Positions 52,928 through 63,393 of a stretch of DNA of 64,000 nt are shown piece by piece (the stretch's first letter is position 1; the number at the start of each line of letters is the position of its first letter). The position numbers and the translations under genes are program-made. Below the pieces are notes generated by a model. It worked only from the letters and a program-made list of their open reading frames with translations, did not search any database and was not told the origin of the DNA. The stretch spans positions 987,501-1,051,500 of the forward strand of contig NC_135560.1 in assembly GCF_964340395.1 (NCBI RefSeq). The letters run 5' to 3'. This DNA comes from Glandiceps talaboti (lineage: Eukaryota > Hemichordata > Enteropneusta > Spengelidae).

Positions 52928-55900
52928 TTAAGTGTTGTGTTTGACCTCACTGGGTTAAAATTACATGTAAGTGTTGTGTTTGACCTCACTGGGTTAAAAC
53001 TACATGCAAGTGTTGTGTATGACCTCACTGGGTTAAAACTACATGTAAGTGTTGTGTTTAACCTCACTAGGTTAAAATTACATGTAAGTGTAGTGTTTGA
53101 CCTCACTGGGTTAAAACTACATGTAAGTGTTGTGTTTGACCTCACTTGGTTAAAATTACATGTAAGTGTTGTGTTTGACCTCACTGGGTTAAAACTACAT
53201 GTAAGTGTTGTGTTGTGTTTGACCTCACTTGGTTAAAACTACATGCAAGTGTTGTGTTTGACCTCACTGGGTTAAAACTACATGTAAGTGTTGTGTTTGT
53301 CCTCACTGGGTTAAAACTACATGTAAGTGTTGTGTTGTGTTTGACCTCACTTGGTTAAAACTACATGCAAGTGTTGTGTTTGACCTCACTGGGTTAAAAC
53401 TACATGTAAGTGTTGTGTTGTGTTTGACCTCACTGGGTTAAAACTACATGTAAGTGTAGTGTTGTGTTTGACCTCACTGGTTTAAAACTACATGTAAGTA
53501 TTGTGTTTGACCTCACTGGGTTAAAACTACATGCAAGTGTTGTGTTTGACCTCACTTGGTTAAAACTACATGTAAGTGTTGTGTTTGACCTCATTGGGTT
53601 AAAACTACATGTAAGTGTTGTGATTGACCTCACCGGGTTAAAACTACATGTAAGTGTTGTGTTTGACCTCACTGGGTTAAAACTACATGTATGTGTTGTG
53701 TTGACCTCACTGGGTTAAAACTACATGCAAGTGTTGTGTTTGACCTCACTGGGTTAAAACTACATGCAAGTGTTGTGTTTGACCTCACTTGGTTAAAACT
53801 ACATGTAAGTGTTGTGTTTGACCTCACTTGGTTAAAACTACATGTAAGTGTTGTGTTTGACCTCACTGGGTTAAAAATACATGTAAGTGTTGTGTTTGAC
53901 CTCACTTGGTTAAAACTACATGTAAGTGTTGTGTTTGACCTCACTGGGTTAAAACTACATGTAAGTGTTGTGTTTGACCTCACTGGGTTAAAACTACATG
54001 CAAGTGTTGTGTATGACCTCACTGGGTTAAAACTACATGTAAGTGTTGTGTTTGACCTCACTGGGTTAAAACTACATGTATGTGTTGTGTTGACCTCACC
54101 GGGTTAAAACTACATGTAAGTGTTGTGTTTGACCTCACTGGGTTAAAACTATATATAAGTGTTGTGTTTGACCTCACTGGGTTAAAACTACATGTAAGTG
54201 TTGTGTTTGACCTCACTGGGTTAAAACTACATGTAAGTGTTGTGTTTGACCTCACTGGGTTAAACCTACATATAAGTGTTGTGTATGACCTCACTTGGTT
54301 AAAACTACATGTAAGTGTTGTGTATGACCTCACTGGATTAAAACTACATGTAAGTGTTGTGTTTGACCTCACTGGGTTAAAACTACATGCAAGTGTTGTG
54401 TTTGACCTCACTGGGTTAAAACTACATGTAAGTGTTGTGTATGACCTCACTGGGTTAAAATTACATGTAAGTGTTGTGTTTGACCTCACTGGGTTAAAAC
54501 TACATGTAAGTGTTGTGTTTAACCTCACTGGGTTAAAACTACATGTAAGTGTTGTGTTTGACCTCACTGGGTTAAAACTACATGTAAGTGTTGTGTATGA
54601 CCTCACTGGGTTAAAACTATATGCAAGTGTTGTGTTTGACCTCACTGGGTTAAAACTACATGTAAGTGTTGTGTATGACCTCACTGGGTTAAAACTACAT
54701 GTAAGTGTTGTGTATGACCTCACTGGGTTAAAACTACATGCAAGTGTTGTGTTTGTCCTCACTGGGTTAAAACTACATGCAAGTGTTGTGTATGACCTCA
54801 CTTGGTTAAAACTACATGTAAGTGTTGTGTTTGACCTCACTGGTTTAAAACTACATGTAAGTGTTGTGTTTGACCTCACTGGGTTAAAACTACGTGTAAG
54901 TGCAGTGTTGTGTTTGACCTCACTGGGTTAAAACTACATGTAAGTGTTGTGTTTGACCTCACTGGGTTAAAACTACATGTAAGTGTAGTGTTGTGTTTGA
55001 CCTCACTGGGTTAAAACTATACGTAGTGTTGTGTATGACCTCACTGGGTTAAAACTACATGTAAGTGTTGTGTTTGACCTCACTGGGTCAAAAGTACATG
55101 TAAGTGTTGTGTTTGACCTCACTGGGTTAAAACTACATGTAAGTGTTGCGTTTGACCTCACTGGGTTAAAACTACATGTAAGTGTTGTGTTTGACCTCAC
55201 TGGGTTAAAACTACACGTAGTGTTGTGTTTGACCTCACTGGGTTAACACTACATGTAAGTGTTGTGATTGACCTCACTTGGTTAAAACTACATGTAAGTG
55301 TTGTGATTGACCTCACTGGGTTAAAACTACATGTAAGTGTTGTGTTTGACCTCACCGGGTTAAAACTACATGCAAGTGTTGTGTATGACCTCACTTGGTT
55401 AAAACTACATGTAAGTGTTGTGTTTGACCTCACTGGGTTAAAACTACATGTAAGTGTTGTGTATGACCTCACTTGGTTAAAACTACATGTAAGTGTTGTG
55501 TTTGACCTCACTTGGTTAAAATTACATGCAAGTGTTGTGTTTGTCCTCACTGGGTTAAAACTACATGTAAGTGTTGTGTTTGACCTCACTGGGTTAAAAC
55601 TACATGTAAGTGTTGTGTTTAACCTCACTGGGTTAAAACTACATGCAAGTGTTGTGTTTGACCTCACTTGGTTAAAACTAAGTGTTATGTTTGACCTCCC
55701 TTGGTTAAAACTAAGTGTTATGTTTGACCTCACTGGGTTAAAACTAAGTGCTGTGTATGACCTCACTGGGTTAAAACTAAGTGTTATGTTTGACCTCACT
55801 GGTTTAAACTAGGTGTTGTGTATGACCTCACTTTAATAGTTAAAGCTAAGTGCTATGTTTGACCTCACTGGGTTAAAACTAAGTATTATGTTTGACCTCA

Positions 55901-56513
55901 CTGGGTTAAAACTAAGTGTTGTGTTTGACCTCACTGGGTTAAAACTAAGTGTTATGTTTGACCTCAATGGGTTAAAACTACATGTAAGTGTTGTGTTTGA
56001 CCTCACTGGGTTAAAACTACATGTAAGTGTTGTGTTTAACCTCACTGGGTTAAAACTACATGCAAGTGTTGTGTTTGACCTCACTTGGTTAAAACTAAGT
56101 GTTATGTTTGACCTCCCTGGGTTAAAACTAAGTGTTATGTTTGACCTCACTGGGTTAAAACTAAGTGCTGTGTATGACCTCACTGGGTTAAAACTAAGTG
56201 TTATGTTTGACCTCACTGGTTTAAACTAGGTGTTGTGTATGACCTCACTTTAATAGTTAAAGCTAAGTGCTATGTTTGACCTCACTGGGTTAAAACTAAG
56301 TATTATGTTTGACCTCACTGGGTTAAAACTAAGTGTTGTGTTTGACCTCACTGGGTTAAAACTAAGTGTTATGTTTGACCTCACTGGGTTAAGACTAAGT
56401 GTTATGTATGACCTCACAGAGTTAAAGCTAAGTGTTGTGTATGACCTCACTGGGTTAAGACTAAGTGTTATGTATGACCTCACGGGGTTAAAACTAAGTT
56501 TTGTGTATGACCT
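52928..56513. repeat. 39/33-bp minisatellite filling intron 1
   Basis: Copies of AAGTGTTGTGTTTGACCTCA then CTGGGTTAAAACTACATGT (39 bp). From about 55675 upward most copies lack ACATGT and are 33 bp long. A block containing TTTAATAGTTAAAGC recurs 417 bp apart (55832 and 56249). Both lengths are multiples of three, so frames of up to about 280 codons stay open on both strands. They are not genes. Confidence 0.98.
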
Positions 56514-56600
56514 TGTCAGTTGTCCCAAATGTCACTTTAGCATTGGTTACTATGGCAACTTTAAAATTACATCATGAAACTTATAGAAATCAAACCTTAC

Positions 56601-56713
56601 CTTGGTTATATTGGCAATAAATACTTCTTTAGCTTCCTCACCATTTTGATCTACAACTTCAAAACTGTCACCAAAATCACAGAATAGGGTACAGAATACT
56701 CCATATACATCAG
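56601..56713 (-). CDS. UBA6: UBA6 exon a (start of first catalytic half-domain)
   Basis: The minus strand reads ATTACAG at the acceptor, then 113 bp coding DVYGVFCTLFCDFGD and continuing to EEAKEVFIANITK, ending before a GTAAGG donor. The first two bases finish a codon begun in an exon outside the window. The block LFCDFGDSFEV is a hallmark of E1 enzymes where the inactive adenylation domain passes into the first catalytic-cysteine half-domain. The upstream exon (adenylation-domain N-terminus) could not be found between 56714 and 64000, so the intron on that side is more than 7 kb long. The exon ends in phase 0. Confidence 0.95.
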
Positions 56714-57158
56714 CTGTAATAAACTGAGTAAAGAATACACTTTACATATCAATAGTAACATGTCTTCACTGAAGACATAGCCCCCAACACTCATTCATAT
56801 ACTGAATTTTTTATGAAAAATATGGCCACAATATGGTCATTAATGTTCTTTGTTCTGAGGGGTCAAAGTCATATTTGGTTGACAGTTGTAGAAATTGCAA
56901 TGATTTCATGACATGACCGTTACTTCAAGCATGGCTTTTTAAACCAAAAGACACGGAATTCAGGTACTTCTAGTAAACAATGTCAAGTCTGATTTATAAC
57001 GATCAAATTGACAAGGGATGTATAGTAGACAAATTAGTATGTAAAAATACCTGGTGTAGAAATAAATAAATTTTACTGCATGTAAAATTGGATCTAAATG
57101 TTCCAGTTATGATTTCTTGAATGTGAATGAGTGAAATATGGGGTGAAAATATACATAT
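56714..57158. other. UBA6 intron upstream of exon a
   Basis: AT-rich sequence with no recognised exon. The intron continues at least to 64000 and is occupied mainly by transposon-like sequence. Confidence 0.5.
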
Positions 57159-58133
57159 TAAACAAGCCATTGAGAATGACATAGTCCCCGCTATGATTGG
57201 GTTTTAAGGAATTAGCACTACTCTGATCACGCAACAACACTTGTGAACCTAAATCAAACAGACTTAGATATGTTGTGTCTGCTTGTCGGACATGGAACAT
57301 GCCTACAACAATAAAGGATTGGTCGGGTATGGGGGATCATATCAATATGAAAATGAATATGCAAATGTATGTCATAGAACACTGTCCTAATACCAACTCT
57401 GAATGAGATCTGTTCAAGCATGTCTGAGTTATGGCTTTGGACATAGAAAATTCACAAACAAAATGGCTGCCAGGCAGCCATATTGGATCGTATCATGACG
57501 AAAATGGATATGCACATGTATGTCATAGAACACTGTCCTAATACCAACTTCGAATGAGATCTGTTCAAGCATGTGTGAGTTATGGCTTTGGACATGGAAA
57601 ATTTGCAAACAAAATGGCTGCCAGGCAGCCATATTGGATCGTATCACAATGAAAATGGATATGCACATGTATGTCATAGAACACTGTCCTAATACCAACT
57701 TTGAATGAGATCTGTTCAAGCATGTCTAAGTTATGGCTTTGGACATGAAAATTCACAAACAAAATGGCTGCCAGGCGGCCATATTGGATCGTATCATGAC
57801 AACAATGAATATGCACATATATGCCATAGAACACTGTCCTAATATCAACTCTGAATGAGATCTGTGTGAGCATGTCTGAGTTATGGCTTTAGACAGGGAA
57901 AATTCGCAAACAAAATGGCTGCTAGGCGGCCATATTTGATCGTATCATAAAACAAATTGACGTGCATATGTATGCCATAGCATGTTGCCCCTGTACCAAG
58001 TTTGAAAAAAATCGGTACAGGCATCTCCAAGAAACGGCTGCGGACGGACGGACACACGGACGCACGGACGCACGGACGGACAGACGGAACCCAATCCATA
58101 AGTCCCCGTTCCGGACTTCGTCCGCGGGGACTA
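57159..58133. mobile_element. TAGTCCCC-ended element with 151-bp internal repeats, copy 2
   Basis: It has the same plan as copy 1 at 7498: a start CATTGAGAATGACATAGTCC, four internal units of 150-151 bp, a unique stretch (TTGCCCCTGTACCAAG), a GGAC/GCAC run, then CGCGGGGACTA. The right end also forms a short hairpin (AGTCCCCG paired with CGGGGACT). About four units here against three in copy 1 shows variation in internal copy number. Confidence 0.85.
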
Positions 58134-58491
58134 ACAATAAGCAACGGTTGCATGCAATATATACATAATCTGTACACACTCATATATAACCCTCTCTTAT
58201 ACCCTTTAGCTGTCAAAATGTTGATTCAGTGTTTGACATGAACAGGATTAGCAGTCCTCTACCGGAGCTAATATTAAAGTTTGTGTAGCAGGTTATAACC
58301 TCGTCTATCTGCTAGACCTCGGATGTTCTTCCGATAGAATACGACACACGACCGAACATCGCTATGGAGGATGGAACATCCAAGGTCTAGCAAATGTCAT
58401 CAGGATATAAATAACTGCCAATCAGAGAACCGCATTAGTGACAAACACAAACAGAGGACAATAGCTAATTTTTCATGCATTTTCATCTTAA
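58134..58491. other. Unassigned segment with a short inverted repeat
   Basis: CTGCTAGACCTCGGATGTTC (about 58309) is partly repeated in inverted form at about 58370-58396 (GGAACATCC, AGGTCTAGCA). This may be a small MITE remnant. GTCTAGCAAATGTCAT is also found inverted at about 60329, outside the far end of the next element. Confidence 0.5.
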
Positions 58492-60108
58492 CCCTTTCAC
58501 CACCGATTCCCTCAATTGAGGGAACGCGCTAGGGCGCCCACCGATTCCCTTAATTGAGGGAACACCAGAGTTCATTCACCTACCTCGCCGTTATGCCGTT
58601 AAACGGCAGCTATTGCTGCAAAAATTGCTGCCATAACTAGTTCCACACATGCGTATTAGCCTTGTTTATCTACACTGCCATTTTGAAAGCATGACAGTAA
58701 ACGATATCAGGAGTACGATCCAAATGACGAGTGATCGTAATTTTACGTGCGTTTTTCGCTCACAAAATCGAATTTCAACATGGCGGAAGTAATTAACGAC
58801 TCTCATAACATGGTCTACGATATAAATTATGTCACTATCTTTGGATATTTCGACAGAATTTGACTCGAAATGCATCGTTGAATACAAGTATTTAGGTATG
58901 GGAACATGTTGTACTTGTGTGTACGCATCAAATTCCTGCTAAGGCAGTGTGAGCTGCTGACGGCAGTTTATGGTTGAATTTTTGAATGTCGTTCAAATTT
59001 ACGCAATCTTGTGACCGTGCCGACGCCCATGCTAACGTTCTGGGGGTAATTTTTGGCTATATCATGGATTATTTTGGTTTTATTTCTTTTTGTTACGGCT
59101 CAATAATGACTTGTATTTGTATTAGCTCACTGTGTAGAGGTCAGTGGAGGGAAACTTACGCTTGATGTTGGCGATTTTCCGATCGGATTTTTTACGTGCG
59201 TTTTTCAATGTAAAATTCAAATTTCAACATTGGCGAAGCAAAATCTGTCTCCCCTAACATCGTTTGCAATGTAAATAAAGGTGCTGTTCGTAGAAATTTC
59301 CACTCAATTTTACTATGAATACGATGTTTTATACAAGGAGATGGCTGAGTGAACTCGATGCAGTATATGGAAGGATCAGATTATCGCAACGTAACTTCAA
59401 AGTCCCGACTGCATATTTGTTTTTGTGGGTAAGCATGTCGGCAAAAAGCGCCACTTTGTCGTCCCGATTTGGACTCATATACTACCAACTTGGGGGCATT
59501 TTTTACTGATTTTGAGCATACATTTGGTGATAATTTTTTGTTGTTCTGTCAAACAATGATATATAATTACACAAACTGATTTTTCTGAAGGTATTGGGGC
59601 GACGACTTCAGATATTTTTTACCCTTCATTGCCGGTGCGGGGGCCGACTATTGCGTCGTAATCGGATTAGTAGGCCGTTAATTATTTTCGTTCAAATTTA
59701 ATACGACTGAAAATAACATTTTCTGACAAATTTTCGCCGATTTTGACCATTTAGTCAGTATACAGAAGTTTTGTAAGAACATGAATGTTGGTATTTTGAA
59801 TTTTGTTTGTAATATAAATATTTTGTTTATTTGTGATATGTCAATAAATAAACAACCAGTGTTTGCTTTATTAATATTTTGTTACTTTAATCCATATTTC
59901 GGTTGTGTGTGTGATATTTGAATGTATGTATTTGCAACTATGATGTAGAAAATTTATTTTCCATTCAAATGATACCTTATTTTTCACAAATAAGCAACTC
60001 TAAGTATTTTTATATCAGTTTGATTACATAACACTCACTCTCACATTATGTCAGTGAGGGGGCTGGTGGAGAACAAACAATCCCATGAGGCAAGTGGTGG
60101 TGAAAGGG
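58492..60108. mobile_element. piggyBac-like non-autonomous transposon
   Basis: TTAA at 58488-58491 is followed by CCCTTTCACCACC. The far end is GGTGGTGAAAGGG followed by TTAA at 60109-60112. CCCTTT ends with TTAA duplications are typical of piggyBac. It is 1617 bp long with no transposase frame. Its left part has an internal direct repeat of CCGATTCCCT, then AATTGAGGGAA. A diverged, interrupted copy lies at 7154-8950 in inverse orientation. Confidence 0.87.
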
Positions 60109-60433
60109 TTAAGGAGGGGCTTGTAAAAATAACCACCAATGCGTTAACTAAAATGTGTGAATGACAACATCTACACACTCATCAAATACAATTATCATAA
60201 ACCGATAAGACATAGTAATGACGTAAATGTGTTTGTCAACACCTGCATGCAGAGATTGAATATATTAAAGTATATATATATATGCATACATGGCCCAACT
60301 CACAAATCTCAATGGAATGTCCGGTCTGAAAATGACATTTGCTAGACTGTTCGGGCAAGCCCTCACTGTGAACTTCGTTTGCTTATAGTATCGAAAGAAA
60401 GCCCAAACGTCTAGCAACAAGACTAGTTATAAC
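60109..60433. other. Unassigned intron sequence
   Basis: AT-rich, with a short TA run near 60273. CATTTGCTAGAC at about 60329 is the inverse of sequence at about 58385, so the piggyBac-like element may have landed in an older repeat. Confidence 0.4.
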
Positions 60434-61958
60434 CATGGAAGTATAACCCACAGGAAGAACAACTGGGGTGGGATCAAACAGCACATGTTGGATGCCGCTG
60501 TTTGCACTGCAATCAGTAACCGCTTACTTTAAGCTTGATAAGCTGGCTTTCCTAACGATGTGTGAACAACTTCCGGGTGTCCGGAACGAGCTTAGCATAT
60601 TAATGACGTAGTTCGGGTGTTGTCGTGGATACTCGTTACACATAAGTCTGAGGTAGAAACGCAGGCATTTGTTTCCCCAGTTATGTCTCAGAATATTTCT
60701 ATCAGAATAAAATTACAAGGGGAATTGGAGGAGATAATTTTTTTTCTAACTACCTTCCGAAAAAGTGATTGGATATGTTTACATGGTAAATGGAGAGCCG
60801 CTATCGGCCGTAACATGTGCTGCTGTAGTTACATAAAGGGCTAGGACAATATGCAAAATAGGTAGTTAGAAAAACATTCTGCTCCGATCCAATTCCCTAG
60901 CTACATGGCGTCAGAAATCGGTTGATATCTTTGGTAGGCATGCTCCGATTGTAACAACGACGCGATTTATCGGAAGATTGTTACATTTGGGAACTAGGAA
61001 GGGACGGAAGGTAAAATCGAAATGTTTGCCCACTACAACGGCCGGTTGAAAGTTCATGTTTATGTACGGTACTAATGGCGGCTGCCTAGCTTTCAAACCT
61101 CGTGTCTTCTTTCGCGGCGAGTGAACCTGTGCGATCACAGAAACAAGTGTAATTTTACCCCTTTCATATATAGTTGGCAAAATACGTCAACATTAACGAT
61201 ATTATCGACATTTTATTGTATTCTGATAGAAATATTCTGAGACATAACTCGGGAAACAAATGCCTGTGGATAGAAAGTAAAGGAAATGAAGAGTCGCATT
61301 GTAGTCAACAAGTTTAGCAACCATTACAGCAGTCAAATAATAGTCTTACTGACACCAAAACCACCTAAAAAAGTAAGGAAACGCTTCCCTGTGCAACACA
61401 CAGCGCATTTGTATATAAGCAAATGACAGAAAAGGGGACACGAGCGTACGTGGTGATGTCAAGAAATCAAAATTTTCAACTCGCGTCTGCACACTCCGGA
61501 ACAAACCGGAACATGTAGACAAAAATACCGTTGGAAAGCATGTAATCTGCGGTTCATTTTCTTCAAAGACAGTTTTTGTTCTGATTTGTTCCACATATTG
61601 AAATCGAGAGTTGAAAAACATTCACAAAAACGAGTGTGCAAACTAGAAATTGGTGTCACTTCCGTCAATCTTACTCGATCGCGTTACAACAAACACTGTT
61701 TACCTCAGGAAGACGCTATCTTTTCAATGAAACGTTCTGCGCATATGCAGTGAGCTTTGCCCGTAACAGAGACGGCTTAGCAACGCTCACATGAAAAAGC
61801 CACGCCCTGGTAACCAACGTCGCCCACTGCCAGCGCGACATCCAACCTAAGATCAGAGGGATTTCACACAATGGATATAAAGGGATTAACTCGGTCTAAA
61901 ACAAAGGATTTTTAAAGGGATTAACTCAGTTGTTCTTCCTGTGGGTTATACTTCCATG
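60434..61958. mobile_element. Inverted-repeat element with nested inverted repeats
   Basis: The ends are CATGGAAGTATAACCCACAG and its inverse (CTTCCATG at 61951-61958), continuing through GAAGAACAACTG. TTATAAC is directly repeated at 60427-60433 and 61959-61965, a 7-bp candidate target duplication. A second inverted pair lies inside (about 60655-60710 with 61215-61268, sharing CAGGCATTTGTTTCCC and GAATATTTCTATCAGAATA). A third, 60720-60897, lies between those arms. No transposase frame is recognised. Confidence 0.75.
60720..60897. mobile_element. Small MITE nested in the 60434-61958 element
   Basis: The left arm is GGGAATTGGA and TTTTCTAACTACCT. The right arm is the inverse (AGGTAGTTAGAAAA to TCCAATTCCC). 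The length is about 178 bp. A target duplication is not clear. Confidence 0.6.
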
Positions 61959-61965
61959 TTATAAC

Positions 61966-62433
61966 CATCTCCTTGTCTGAGTTGCTGCTGAAGTCTTATC
62001 AGTATTGGATAGTGTAAGACAAAGGGGGATTTAGAAGGTGTGAATTGGGTTGACAGTTGTAGTTCAAGTAAAACCAGTCCAGCAAAGTCAGAAACCATAT
62101 GCCTGGACATGGAAGTATAAGGGAAGTTCCTCCATAGTCTCAAGAATGAAATGCAAGAGTACGACCCGGACCAAAATAGTTTGCCAAAATTACGATGAGA
62201 ACTTAATTACGGAGAAAAACAGTTGTGGCGAGTAGTATTAAAAATAAGTCATACTACTGCACCATGAATGGAGTAGTGACAGCACATCATGCAACAAACA
62301 AGTAACTTGCTAATACATGGTATATTACATTTACAGCTTTTTATTTCATTGGCCAAAATATAAAAACGATGTGTTTCCGATAACCTGGCCAGTTTAAGCT
62401 TCAGACCTTTTTTCATCATTGAATAAGTTAAAA
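61966..62433. other. Unassigned intron sequence
   Basis: No exon or repeat is recognised. A 65-codon minus-strand frame has no family resemblance. Confidence 0.4.
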
Positions 62434-63393
62434 CATGGGTCGAAATAATGGCCTTTTACTTGCCCAGGGCAAGTGATTTCAAGGCTTGGGCAAGTTGTTT
62501 TGAAAAGTACTTGTCCCAAGGGGCAAGGAGAATTTCTTATGATTATTGATCAGGGATATGTTTTTGCCTGTGTTCATGCTGTACTTATCAGACACTGCAC
62601 ATATATGTCTGATAGGATTTTGGATACATTGTATAACCATTGTGCCAACAAGTCTGGAAAATTATAACATTGTAGCAATATTGAGAAGACCTCTTTCTTG
62701 ACTGATCACTTTTCAAAACAATCTGGACCAGCTGTCCTACTTGACGTACTTTGTTTACTCTATCAAGAAAACATACCTGGAATGACCAGTGACTCATCGA
62801 ATATTGTTCAACAATAGTAAATTACAGCATGATTTTTCAGGTTTTGGGTGTTTGAATCAACTGCAAATTTTACAACAGTCATTTTATTTGAAAATACTAC
62901 TAGGAAAATATTAGCAAATCATACTGGGAGAAAAATAGTTGGTGTGGATGAGGAAGGAAAGAAAATATATTGACATCGTGGAAAAGGAAATACTTAGAAA
63001 GATTTTACATCAGTGTTGAAATAAATGTTAATTTTTATATTGATAGCTTATGAAAGTGCTGAAAAAATTATTTTAACAACTACTTTTTACAAGTGAACAA
63101 AAAATTGTATGCTATGCTGTAGTATGAATATTAATTAGGCCATGAAAATTAATATCATTTAGGACACCTGTTTATTGTGGAGAGAACTTTTCAGTACCCA
63201 CAGAAACTTTCAAAGTGACATTTTTTTGATAATAAACAAAAGAAAGCCCAATCAATCACAACAGTGCATTTGTAAGACACACAAACATACCCCACTATTT
63301 GGAATGGGCAAGAACTTTTTGATTTGGGCAAGTACTTTTTGTTTTCTACTTGCCCAGCGGACAAGCGAAATTTTTTCATTATTTCGACCCCTG
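62434..63393. mobile_element. DNA transposon with CA(G/T)GGGTCGAAATAATG ends, 5-bp duplication
   Basis: The left end CATGGGTCGAAATAATG matches the inverted right end CAGGGGTCGAAATAATG. Both are followed inward by a CTTGCCC box. TAAAA is directly repeated at 62429-62433 and 63394-63398. It is 960 bp long with no transposase frame. Subterminal GGGCAAGT and ACTTGCCC boxes occur several times. The same duplication length and similar terminal bases as the 21312 element suggest a related hAT-type system. Confidence 0.82.

Larger units (their letters stand above)
1192..56713 (-). other. UBA6: UBA6 gene, internal part (11 exons, 10 complete introns)
   Basis: The gene reads from high to low coordinates. 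The exons in transcript order are 56601-56713, 52709-52832, 47048-47157, 32886-33025, 26610-26805, 23914-23981, 22732-22888, 4445-4522, 4050-4098, 2771-2800 and 1192-1297. Every junction is GT-AG and every phase fits (incoming, then 0,1,0,2,0,2,0,0,1,1,2), giving an open product of about 390 residues. The family is E1 ubiquitin-activating enzyme, which uses ATP to adenylate a modifier and load it on a catalytic cysteine. UBA6 is preferred over UBA1 because of VGCGAIGCEMLKN, RPRHIQKPKS, CIGDSLC and NVEARRYMD, which match vertebrate UBA6 better than UBA1. The N-terminal exons and the catalytic-cysteine, C-terminal exons are outside the window. Eight introns are dominated by minisatellites. With intact frames and splice sites, this looks like a functional gene and not a pseudogene. 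Confidence 0.93.

Noticed and set aside
54080-54931. 283-codon frame of FDLTGLKLHVSVV repeats, and a 273-codon frame on the other strand
   Set aside because: 39-bp repeats keep all frames in step. There is no start context, unique domain or protein-like variation between units.
1192-56713. UBA1 instead of UBA6
   Set aside because: Several blocks (GCGAIGCE in place of GAGAIGCE, HIQKPKS, CIGDSLC, the VKQP region) are closer to UBA6. UBA1-like residues occur only where both families agree.
1192-56713. UBA6 pseudogene
   Set aside because: All eleven exons are open, in phase, and have consensus splice borders and conserved ATP-site residues.
60911-61180. 89-codon minus-strand frame as an upstream UBA6 exon
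   Set aside because: It has no resemblance to E1 N-terminal sequence and lies inside an inverted-repeat element.
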